The notes beneath the pieces were generated by a model, which worked only from the letters and a program-made list of their open reading frames with translations, was not told the origin of the DNA and searched no databases. A DNA stretch of 64,000 bases from Sorghum bicolor (Eukaryota; Streptophyta; Magnoliopsida; Poales; Poaceae). Shown in pieces: positions 55,987-64,000 of the stretch (positions within the stretch are counted from its first letter, which is position 1; every line of letters begins with the position of its first letter). The DNA is taken from assembly GCF_000003195.3 (NCBI RefSeq), contig NC_012871.2:61061802-61125801 (forward strand), given 5' to 3'. The translations under genes were made by a program, and so were the position numbers.

Positions 55987-56295
55987 GCCCACCAGAAACC
56001 CTAGATCAATGATTTTGCACGAACAAGAGATGCGACGAGGAACAGTCCCTAGTTTCTGCCTACATTAGCCAAGTGGGATACGAACCGGATCGCGGAGGAC
56101 GGGCTTTGTGTCGTCCACGGCGAGCCGGAACGGCGGCTTTCGGCTCTTCGTCGGCGCCCCGGAGGACGAGCTCCTCCCAGTGCTATCTGTCGCGGCCGCG
56201 GTGGGGGTGGGCGCGGAGCCGGAGCCGCGGGAGAAGGGGCCCGGGACCACCGAGGGGGTCGCGAAGGTGTACGGCCTCTCGCTTCCGGCGGACAT
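55881..56295 (-). CDS. Short two-exon conserved-looking plant protein, function unknown
   Basis: Exon 1 runs from the ATG at 56295 to 56086 and encodes 70 residues. It starts MSAGSERPYTFATPSVVPGP, has a Ser/Thr/Gly/Ala-rich middle, and ends KPPFRLAVDDTKPVLRDP at CCG|GTTCGT. The intron is 142 bp (56085-55944). Exon 2 runs from 55943 to 55881 and encodes ISRSDLADTEQVVLRLPPFP before a TAG stop, for 90 residues in all. The junction is phase 0. I recall the joined DDTKP-L-DP-I-RSD--ETE-VLRLPPFP pattern from short uncharacterised plant proteins, which is the main support for the model. The acceptor reads poly(T)GCAG, with the tract formed by 38 T residues. No signal peptide or membrane segment is visible. 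Neither exon alone reveals the gene; it appears only after splicing. Function unknown. Confidence 0.72.
55948..55985 (-). repeat. 38-nt poly(A)/poly(T) run forming the polypyrimidine tract of an intron
   Basis: 38 A residues on the plus strand are 38 T residues on the sense strand of the short gene, ending 2 bp before its CAG acceptor. The length is at the limit of what sequencing resolves reliably. Confidence 0.9.
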
Positions 56296-57168
56296 GGTAC
56301 CGACGGGGGATGTGGTGGAACACCGATTGGGCGCCTCAAGATTTCAGATCCGAAGTGCCTGAGCACAACCGTCTCGTCTTCAGCAGTTCAGCGCTACTAC
56401 CTGTTTGAGGCTTTTTCAGCCAAGTCGTACACAGCAGTCGCAAATTCGCAAAAACTCCTATACATTTGCTTCATCGAGAAAAAAAGGGAATTATTTCAGT
56501 CCGACGTATGTGCGGCAGCGTTCAAGAAAAAATTAGCCAGCATCTTCGCTATTATTTTCAGAACTAGGCTTTCACCGAGCAATAGCAACTACACAACTTG
56601 CTGCATCATGCATGTAGAATCTCTAATAACTAACAAGAATCTCATAGAATCATGACTATTAACCACACAAGCTGCAACATATGTTTTTTTTTTCTGTGGC
56701 TGATGTCTTAACTCGACAAGCCTCAGATCCACACATCATTCGCTCCATGATAAAATTATTACTTTGGTCCGTAGGATACACAAAAATTGGTCAGTCAGAC
56801 AGTCACCGTGAATTCGTAGTACAGGTGTTGCATATTTACAAAGGAAACACCACAGGATGAGAACTGCGAACACAGATGCACTATTCAAATTCAGTACTAG
56901 TCTACTACTGCTTCCTTTACAAAATGAAAACATTTCCATTCTTCTGATTGCAAAACAAACAAAACACAAAGGCTACTTTGTTCATTTATTTGCTTCTGAA
57001 TTCAAAACGTTTTCAGATTCTCATTCTTCAGCAGTACATTGTTTGCCTACCTCAATGATTCCATCTCTTTGGTTTGCAGGTTACAAAAATAAGAATTTCA
57101 ACAGAAATGATCGCTAGAATGATAACGCGACACAGACGCAAACAAAACACTTGCATAAATCCCCTCAA

Positions 57169-57552
57169 CTATTGAGATTCATCAGACTTGGGGCGAGGCC
57201 GCGCAGAACCTGACAGTGGTCCTGACAGCATCACAAAATGCCTGTACATCCGCCACCAATTCTCTGATGCCTCGTCGACCGTCCGGTAGGTCCAGATATG
57301 TGGCTTGGCCGCCTTCTCACGGGCGATGAGGATCTCCTCCACCTCTGCCGCCCGCTTTGTCTTGAGAGTGAGGCAGTCCACCAGGTCAGCCCACTTGCCG
57401 AAGCAGTTGTCGAACTCCCCAAACCGGTAATAGTTCTGCATCTGGTGGAATGGTGAGTAGCAGAACCAGAGCATATCAAAGCATTTTATGCAGTCCAGCC
57501 GTCGTGGTGGTGGGGTGCTGCTGGTTGCCTCTGGCTTCTCTTTCTTATCCAT
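57169..57552 (-). CDS. Twin-CX9C protein of the PANTS/DUF3128 family
   Basis: The coding exon gives 127 residues from the ATG at 57552 (MDKKEKPEATSSTPPPRRLD). Cysteines C21-X9-C31 and C50-X9-C60 form a twin CX9C pair, with an extra C24. The core LWFCYSPFHQMQNYYRFGEF followed by DNCFGKW-DL-DC matches the family formerly called DUF3128 (animal C22orf39/PANTS). A charged helix (66-82) and WTYRTVDEASENWW (87-100) follow. Twin CX9C proteins are usually small helical-hairpin proteins imported into the mitochondrial intermembrane space and oxidised by the Mia40 relay; that location here is inference. The exon starts at 57561 just after TATGCAG, nine bases before the ATG, so the upstream exon is noncoding. 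A longer in-frame reading to 57639 runs into intron sequence and was rejected. Confidence 0.85.
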   Translation of the reverse strand: MDKKEKPEATSSTPPPRRLDCIKCFDMLWFCYSPFHQMQNYYRFGEFDNCFGKWADLVDCLTLKTKRAAEVEEILIAREKAAKPHIWTYRTVDEASENWWRMYRHFVMLSGPLSGSARPRPKSDESQ

Positions 57553-58133
57553 AAATCCTTGCTGCATAATAAAAAAAATCCAGCAATAGTAAGATTTGTA
57601 CACATTGGGTTCAAGTATTAGTACTTGTAGTGGATACACATCTTATCATAAAGAGCTCAAAATCTTGTTTGGCATGAAGAATGCACAGGCCAAGCGGATG
57701 GTGGTGTGCCATAATCACAGCCAAGGGGGTCAATCTCACCATCTCAGCAACCTACAGCACTGAAAACACTACAGAAAAAAGCGCACTAGAGACTCTATTT
57801 ATTGTTTTTTATTGATAAATCCTCCAAGAGCAAGATCAAGTAACTGGAAGTTTGGAATAGAAAATAACTAGAAAATGTGTTCTGTTTTTTTGTTGATAGA
57901 AAAAAAATGGGAGACAGCTTAGGTGACGATTGATTATAAATCTCCAATGGTATGGTAAGTTCATCTCAAATCATATAAAAGAATTAATAGAAGGGCTAGG
58001 GATCAAACAAAATGGTTTTCAGGAAAACAAAACAAGGAACTTTCTCATGTCTGTTGACATTGTTGCAATGGCCGTGGTGGGTGGTGGTTACTCAATTGAG
58101 GCAGCAGGAGCATGTACCATATCTTATAATGGG

Positions 58134-58766
58134 TTAGCTCCAGTTTTGCCATAATAACTCTGAAAATAGATTTGGTGGATAACTGGATATAGATGATTGG
58201 CTTCTCGTATTGTGAGACAGAGCAGCAAGGTATGAAATCCCCTTGGCCCTGCCAAACTCCACAACCTCGTCTCCTCCATTGTAGCTGAGAGGAGGTTTGA
58301 CAGATTGGCAAAACCCAATCCGACACACAACATTTATGAATGTTCCACAGACACCAAGCAGCCAGGATGACAATCGAATTACACCTTGCTGAGCTTGACC
58401 AGCCAAAGCCCAACTAGCACCTCACCACCACTCATCAAAGGAATCTTCCCCTGGCTGAGGGGAAAGGTTCTGAAGCCCAACATTGTGCAACAACAGGAAC
58501 CAGAACTGCAGAGTGAAAACACAAGCCACCAACAAGTGATCTATCGTCTCATCTCCCTGGTCACAGAGGGGAAAACAGGGAGGATGATCAAGACCCCGAC
58601 AAGCTAATATAACAAGCAAGAGTCCATAGCCCACTCTCCTATTAGATAAACCTAATAGTCTGCTGGACATTAAGGGAACACCATTGAACATGCAGTTTTT
58701 CCACAACATCCAAGCCCCCAAGGGGTAGAGGGTATTGAGCTGGATGGGCCAGCATACAATACCCAA
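58134..58766 (-). mobile_element. LINE relic (zf-RVT segment) inside the intron of the CX9C gene
   Basis: On the minus strand, LWKNCMFNGVPLMSS precedes CFPLCDQGDETIDHLLVACV and FTLQFWFLLLHNVGL, the zf-RVT zinc-binding block of plant LINEs. It continues after a frame change into VIRLSSWLLGVCGTFINVV, a decayed form of the W-lWkhRN-cvF block. It is truncated and lies on the same strand as the host gene. Confidence 0.78.
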
Positions 58767-58769
58767 GTG

Positions 58770-60200
58770 GCCAAGTTGCTGTTCTTATTTAGTTTTTGCT
58801 TCTGTTATCTGTATGGATCAATAATCATCTATAACTACTTATGCATGGGACATCATAGCTCATCAGTCTAAACTTCAACAACCAGAGAAGATTAGGGTCA
58901 GTCATTCTATACAGCCCCCTTCAATCACTGTTTTTAAACATCTATGACCCACGCCCTCAACACCAACCAGCGAGCCAGTCGACCAAGCTTTCTGGATATT
59001 GTGTGCCAGAATCACGGTCCAAGGGGTTAATCTCAGCATCATACAGCACTGAAAACGCTAAAGGAAGAAGCGCACCAGAGACTCCAATTTATTGCTATTC
59101 AAATGCCAAAATTACCTAATGAGCAAATATGGAGTGAAATATAAGAACAAAGAAATTTTTCCTTGTTTGTTGACAGATCAAAGACATTGGATACTCAGAA
59201 AATAGGATAATGTTCAATTTGACCCTGAAACATAAAGCATTTTAACAATAATTTTTTTATCTCAAACAAAAATGTGATGCAATAACATTCTGAATCAACA
59301 TCAGAGGTAACTGAAGTCAAACACTACAATAAAGCAAAAAATTAGCAGTAAACTAATTAAGGATGTAGAAAAATAATTAAGGATTGCATCTAAAATGACT
59401 AAGTTCAGATTGGATTTAAAAGACAAAATCAGAGTTCGGAACCAAGTAAATCAAAAAGGGAAAGGAAGTGAATACAGAATAAAACACTAGATAAGTTGCT
59501 AGATATGTAGCAATAGTAATTCAAAAAATTTAGCATCGCAGAAATTTTCCATGCAAATACCACTCTAATGTACTCAAATGTCCATTGAGCTGAATATTAC
59601 ATCATTGATGATTAGAAATGTTTTAAAAAAACAGAATAAGACACTCAGAGCATCTCCAGCAGATTTCTCATCTCATCACCAATACCAAAAAACTTTGAGA
59701 GTGCTCCAATAAATTACCTAACCCATTACCAATACCTAAAATTTTTCAGTAACTACTCAAAATCGTTCCTCTCTCCCTCAAATCTAGGAGATTCACACCC
59801 TTCCCACACCCGGGTTTTTTGTGTGGCAAGAAGTCACTTGTGAAGTGCTCATTGGGCTTAATGCGTAGGTTAAAGGGTTTAGGTGATGCCAATGCAGCAA
59901 TCAGCGACAACGGCGCATGCGCTGGGACTTGGCGACAGCATCTATGGGGTTTGAGATTTTGAGAGCGCCAAAAGCATGTCGTGTGTGCAAGTCAGGTGGG
60001 GAGATCACGAGGCCACGGACCGGGGTTGTAAGCGCTGCGAGCTGGAGTTGTTCGACGAAGTAGATACCGCAGCTGCCAGTTTGTAGGAGAGCAGCTTCGC
60101 GGCCCTCAAAGAGCAACGAGCAGGCAAGCAATGGACAGGGCTCCAGGCGTACTTTAGAGTCTAGAATCCTAGAGGACTTCCCGGAGTGGAGGCTCCATGC
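58770..60200. other. Intron and intergenic DNA, no gene seen
   Basis: AT-rich sequence that falls inside the proposed long intron of the twin-CX9C gene. A short stretch at 58970-59090 (GTGCCAGAATCACGGTCCAA to GACTCCAATTTATTG) repeats one at 57705-57805, so part of this interval is duplicated. A MITE-like end GAGCATCTCCAGCAG occurs at 59649, without a matching right end that I could find. Confidence 0.6.
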
Positions 60201-60580
60201 CATTCCTAATCACTAGTCGTCACCGGCGGTGCCAAGGCCCGGCCACCCTGGGCAGCTGGCCGGGCTCCCACGGGAACAGCAGAGGCGGGAGGGGAGAGGG
60301 AGGTGTGTACGCAGGGTCGTCGGCCGGTGCGCGGAGGACGCAGGCGAGGGCGCGAGGCGACTGGCGACAGAAGGTGGGGGGAGCCGCCGACGCCGCCGCC
60401 GAGCCTGGGACTGCCCCTCCGTCGCTGGACGCCGCCGACGCGCGGAAGATCCGATCCTTGGGACCGAGCCTGAGCGCGAGTCGGGGAGGAGCAGAAGATC
60501 TGTGCTGAGGGACCGAGTTTGGGCGGGCGCACGGTTTTACCTTCGCACAGCAGGAAGGGAGGACCAAGGGGAGGGAATAC

Positions 60581-60750
60581 CTGGTGTCCTGGTGGTGCTC
60601 GTCGCCGGCCAAGGTGGCGAGTGGCGAAGTAGGACAGTAGCGACGGTCGCGGGGACACCGGGACTCCAGAGGGCGGACGCCGCGCCGGAGCTGGTCGCGA
60701 CTCGCGAGGACGCTGGGGCCCAGGTGGTGCTCGACTGAGCGAAGTCTCCA
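60581..60750 (-). other. Probable noncoding first exon and CpG-rich promoter of the CX9C gene
   Basis: The GC-rich block at 60.2-60.78 kb has no believable protein on either strand. On the minus strand it contains GGACACCAG|GTATTCCC (donor GT at 60580-60579), a strong donor that could splice to the acceptor at 57563-57562. This would give a leader exon of about 170 nt and an intron of about 3.0 kb. The transcription start is not defined. The frames at 60206-60751 and 60229-60738 are compositional. Confidence 0.45.
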
Positions 60751-60861
60751 CTCCGGGCTGCGGCGCGGCGAGCGGACAGAGGAGATCGGCCGCGGGCTGG
60801 GTCGAGCCTATGCGGTTTTTTTTTAAAAAAGAAAAATATCTCTTCTAAAACGTCTAGGCTT

Positions 60862-61073
60862 TTTTTAGTTTCTTATAAATTTTGTAAAAAATTTCAAATT
60901 CTCACATTGAAGCTTACGGCACATACATGTAACATTAAATATAGATTAAAAATAACTAATTATACAGTTTACTTAAATTTATGAGACGAATTTTTTAAAA
61001 CCAGTTAATCCATAATTGAACAATACTTATCAAAACAAACGATTTACAAAATTTTTTGCAACAAACAAGGCTC
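60862..61073. mobile_element. MITE relic of the GGCCTTGTTTAGTT family
   Basis: The core ATTAAATATAGATTAAAA, ACTAATTATACAGTTT, GAGACGAATTTTTTAA and the end CAACAAACAAGGCTC identify a diverged copy. The left terminus (TTTTTAGTTTCTTATAAATT) has lost its GGCC. Confidence 0.65.
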
Positions 61074-61678
61074 TAGACTTCCACAACGCTTGGAAGAGAT
61101 GGACAATAGTTCTAGATAAAGATTAAGTTGTTGTAGAATTGGTTTATCACGAAAGTCTGATCAATTTTAATTGTAAATAGCCATGGCTTCTAGGTAAAAA
61201 TAACGGCGATGACATATAAGGAATACAAAATCTAAAATTAATGGTAACGGTGGAAACATATATTTTTTATTAGTAACATAGAAGGGATGGTACATAACGA
61301 ATTTTTTTTATAAGATATGGTTATGTATTTTATATGTAACTCTAATTATCAACTTATAAGCACCTACCAATCATGTGTATTTTCCAATGACTACCGTTTT
61401 TATTTATCGATTTCATTATATCTAACTCCATTAACACTCCATCTATACTGCTAGCATTATTTTCTTATGTGATTTCCTCTCTTTCTCTTTAAAAACTGAC
61501 TATTAATAATCAAGTTATATATAAATGACTAGATAAACTATAATGATGACATATTTATATTCCTCCTTCGTACTCATGGCAACATGCAGAGAATCCTCCT
61601 AGTATAAATATAAACATGCCATCAGCTTTTTATTATAGATATAAAGACCCGCTTCAAATGAAAAGGGCATTAAATTAT

Positions 61679-62237
61679 AGGTCTGTTTGGCACAGCTCAA
61701 CTTCAGCAGTAAAGTTGTTTTTATTGGAAAACAACTGCGGCTTGGAAAACAACTCCGACCTTATTTAGTTCCATTTTTTTTGCAGAGCATTGTAGCACTT
61801 TCGTTTGTAGTATTTGATAAATATTGTCCAATCATGGACTAACTAGGCTTAAAAGTTTTGTTTCGCAAATTACAGACAAATTGTGCAATTAGTTATTATT
61901 TTTATCTATATCTAATGCTCCATGTATGCACCACAAGATTGAATGTGATGGAGAATCTAAAATTTTTTGTAATTTTTTTGAACTAAACAAGGTATGCATG
62001 AGCAACTTTCTATGTAAAACTGGGCTGTTTTGGAAAAAAAAATGTTTGGCAAAATAATTTCACTAACAGCTTCATATATGGATGAGAGAGAGAAATGAGA
62101 CAACTCACTATTTTTTCAGCTTCATCTTAACTTGTATATAGGGTGAAGCTTTTTTGTAAATGAGTGTTGGCAAATAAAACATCCCACAGCAGCTTCATCA
62201 GCTCATAAAACTACTGTGAGTTATGTCAAATAGGTCT
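61679..62237. mobile_element. MITE with AGGTCTGTTTGGCACAGCTC end, split by a nested MITE
   Basis: The left end AGGTCTGTTTGGCACAGCTC and the right end reversed (GAGACCTATTTGACATAACTC begins at 62237) are imperfect inverted repeats. The two halves are separated by the element at 61757-61993. GAAGCTG/CAGCTTC words and AACAACT repeats occur in both halves. Confidence 0.6.
61757..61993. mobile_element. MITE of the GGCCTTGTTTAGTT family nested in another MITE
   Basis: It starts GACCTTATTTAGTTCC and ends GAACTAAACAAGGT. The internal blocks GACTAACTAGGCTTAAAAG and ATTGTGCAATTAGTTATT-like sequence are the family core. It interrupts the larger element at 61679-62237 and so is the younger insertion. 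Confidence 0.75.
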
Positions 62238-62459
62238 CTTTTCTATCTACAACTTTAATGTAAATTTTTATATTCATAATCCTAGTTCATGATAAGAAGT
62301 TAGTATTTACGATGAGCCAGCAGAAAATATCAATCAAATTCAAACATTTTGGAAAAAGAATTTAAATAAAATAAAAAAAATTCTCTTCATAATGTGGAAT
62401 CACATCACGCATAATTTACGGGACCCACATGCAGACGCACGGCAATCAGCCATTCTTTC

Positions 62460-62672
62460 AAAAAAAATTCTTCATAACTTTTTAAGATTATTTGTCACAT
62501 CAAACATATGTATAAAACATTAAATATAGATAAAGAAATAATTATATATTTTATCTATAATTTACAAGATAAATTTTTTAAATCTAATTAATCTATAGTT
62601 AAATAATAATTACTAAATACAAAAAATACTATAGTAGCTGAACTTAAAAATTTTCACAACTAATAGAGCCCA
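62460..62672. mobile_element. Diverged GGCCTTGTTTAGTT-type MITE relic
   Basis: The order AAACATTAAATATAGATAAA, AATAATTATATATTTTATC, AAGATAAATTTTTTAAATC and TAATCTATAGTTAAATAATA follows the family core with many substitutions. It lies about 220 bp upstream of the GCP3 start. Confidence 0.55.
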
Positions 62673-62888
62673 AACCCATAGAAATTTGGAGGAACACCGC
62701 GCTCGTCTCGTCTCCACTCTCGAGTCTCGAGAGAGGAAAGAGGCAAAAAGAGCGGAACCGCCGAGTCAAAAAAAATATTTTTATTTTTCTTCTTTTCCAC
62801 ATCAGAAAACGCCACCGCAGTGCAGCAAAAATCCCCAAACCCCGCACACAGTTGCTGGAACCCTAGCGCCACCCTCCCGCCCGCACCA

Positions 62889-64000
62889 ATGGACGACCAA
62901 CAAACCCAAGATCTCGTCAAGGAGCTCGTCCACCGCCTCCTCTCCGCCGCCGAATCCGGCGGCGGGCGCGACACGGGCGGCGCGCTGCGGTTCGCGCACC
63001 GGCTCCTCTCCAGCCGCCTCGCCCCCGCGGTCCTCCCCGATGAGCACGCGCTCGCGGAGTCCATCAAGCGCCGCCTCGCCGCCTCGGGCCGCCCCGACGA
63101 CGCGCTCGCGTTCGCCGACCTCCACTCCAAGCTCTCCGTCCGTGCCCGCCCGGCGTCGCTGTGGCCGCTCCTCTACCTGCTCGACTCGCTCTCCTCGCAG
63201 CGCCGCGCCGCCGCCGCGGCCTCGTGCCTCCCGAACCTCCCCAGCGCCGCCCCGCCGCGGAATGCCACCTCGGGGACGGCGCCTGGCGCCGGTGGCAGGC
63301 CGGGCTCGCGGGCGCACGGGGCGCCGCCGGGCGGCGTCGTGCTGGTCTCCAAGGATCCGGACAACATCCGCGAGATCGCGCTGCGCGAGTACACCGAGCT
63401 GGTGATCGACGAGACGGAGGTGTCGGAAGCCGCGCTTGTGCGGGACGTGCTGTACGCGTGCCAGGGCATCGACGGCCGCTACGTGCGATACGACAAGGCC
63501 GTCGACGCCTACGACCTTCCAGACGGTGTCCGGGTGCCGCGATCCACGCGCACGCTCGTTCGCAAGCTGTGCGAGCTTGGCTGGCTGTTCCGCAAGGTGC
63601 GGGGCTTCATTTCTGACAACATAAGCCGCTCGCCCTCAGATGCTGCCACTGAGGTGGGCACTGTTGCCCAGGCATTCTGCTCGGCGCTCCAGGAGGAGCT
63701 CTCTGATTATTACAAGCTGCTGGCAGTTCTGGAATCGTACTCATTGAATCCAATTCCCACACCTGGATCTGATTCAGGTGTGTCCAGTAATTACCTCTCA
63801 CTGCGCCGTCTTGCAGTGTGGCTTGCTGAGCCTGCAGTGAGAATGCGCCTAATGGCTGTTCTGGTCGATGGATGCCGGGGATTGAGGGGTGGCGCTATGG
63901 CTGGTGCGATCCATGGGCATGCACAGCATGGAGATCCTATGTTTCAAGAGTTTATGGGCCGATTGCTGCGCCGGGTGTGCTCACCATTGTTTGAGATGGT
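62889..64000 (+). CDS. GCP3: Gamma-tubulin complex component 3 (GCP3/Spc98), 5' part
   Basis: The frame is open from the ATG at 62889 to the window edge: 370 codons with no stop and no needed intron. The protein starts MDDQQTQDLVKELVHRLLSA and continues with the N-terminal helical region RFAHRLLSSRLAPAVLPDEH and DDALAFADLHSKLS. After a Pro/Ala-rich linker (about residues 120-155) comes the conserved block REIALREYTELVIDE (about 162-176), RDVLYACQGIDGRYVRYD (about 185-202) and, near the edge, GGAMAGAIHGHAQHGDP. These match plant GCP3. GCP3 pairs with GCP2 and gamma-tubulin to form the small complex that nucleates microtubules at the nuclear surface and on cortical microtubules. The gamma-tubulin-binding C-terminal half lies outside the window. 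An upstream leader of up to about 200 nt is AT- and GA-rich (GAGAGAGGAAAGAGGC). Confidence 0.95.
   Translation, partial: MDDQQTQDLVKELVHRLLSAAESGGGRDTGGALRFAHRLLSSRLAPAVLPDEHALAESIKRRLAASGRPDDALAFADLHSKLSVRARPASLWPLLYLLDSLSSQRRAAAAASCLPNLPSAAPPRNATSGTAPGAGGRPGSRAHGAPPGGVVLVSKDPDNIREIALREYTELVIDETEVSEAALVRDVLYACQGIDGRYVRYDKAVDAYDLPDGVRVPRSTRTLVRKLCELGWLFRKVRGFISDNISRSPSDAATEVGTVAQAFCSALQEELSDYYKLLAVLESYSLNPIPTPGSDSGVSSNYLSLRRLAVWLAEPAVRMRLMAVLVDGCRGLRGGAMAGAIHGHAQHGDPMFQEFMGRLLRRVCSPLFEM

Noticed and set aside
57553..57639. Upstream extension of the CX9C frame (MYPLQVLILEP...)
   Set aside because: It runs through a TATGCAG acceptor and T-rich sequence, i.e. intron, and does not begin with ATG.
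60206..60751. 181-aa minus frame and 169-aa plus frame in the GC-rich block
   Set aside because: Both are Pro/Arg/Gly-rich with no domain, and the block is better explained as promoter and noncoding exon of the gene at 57.2 kb.
1..64000. tRNA, rRNA, CRISPR arrays, bacterial operons or integrated viral genes
   Set aside because: No matching signals were seen by eye; the window is ordinary plant nuclear DNA. A tRNA or small RNA gene could still be missed without a search tool.

Overview
This is nuclear DNA from a flowering plant, almost certainly a grass. The genes are GC-rich (many reading frames open on both strands of each exon), they are separated by AT-rich intergenic DNA, and that DNA is packed with small terminal-inverted-repeat elements of the kind seen in panicoid grasses (GGCCTTGTTTAGTT-type MITEs, Tourist and Stowaway elements). 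Sorghum or a close Andropogoneae relative is my best guess. That is an inference from repeat style, not a proof. I see no bacterial, organellar or viral gene cluster.

Layout. 0-16 kb: three intronless minus-strand genes for DUF716/TMEM45-type membrane proteins (854-1795, 6266-7192, 14924-15886), a dispersed tandem family. Between the second and third lie MITEs, a T-rich tract, a Helitron 3' end beside an antisense fragment of an rRNA adenine dimethylase gene, a possible hAT-like element and a decayed LINE. 16-28.8 kb: no convincing gene; GC-rich noncoding DNA, a TIR transposon with a GC-rich interior, and Tourist MITEs. 28.9-29.8 kb: an intronless C2H2 zinc-finger repressor with an EAR motif, followed by a LINE relic. 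31.0-38.6 kb: two Helitron-like elements lying almost head to tail. The first carries spliced-looking exons of a Golgi Qb-SNARE (GOS12-like). 38.6-43 kb: MITE-rich, gene-free. 43.1-43.5 kb: a small plant membrane protein gene with a clear TATA box. 43.5-50 kb: MITEs, a solo LTR with perfect 5-bp target duplication, and a LINE tail. 50.2-51.8 kb: an intronless BCS1-like AAA-ATPase, followed 245 bp later by a frameshifted protein-kinase pseudogene. 55.9-56.3 kb: a short two-exon gene on the minus strand, recoverable only by splicing. 57.2-60.8 kb: a minus-strand gene for a twin-CX9C (PANTS/DUF3128-like) protein, with a probable noncoding first exon in the GC-rich block near 60.6 kb. A LINE relic sits in its intron. 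62.9 kb to the window end: the 5' part of the gamma-tubulin complex gene GCP3.

The genes are independent transcription units with unrelated jobs (membrane proteins, transcription, AAA chaperone, microtubule nucleation). There is no pathway cluster apart from the DUF716 family. I found no clearly new biological system. The most distinctive features are the adjacent gene-capturing Helitrons, the short spliced gene whose 3' splice site abuts a 38-nt poly(T) run, and the decayed kinase. All calls are from reading the sequence; none was checked against a database.
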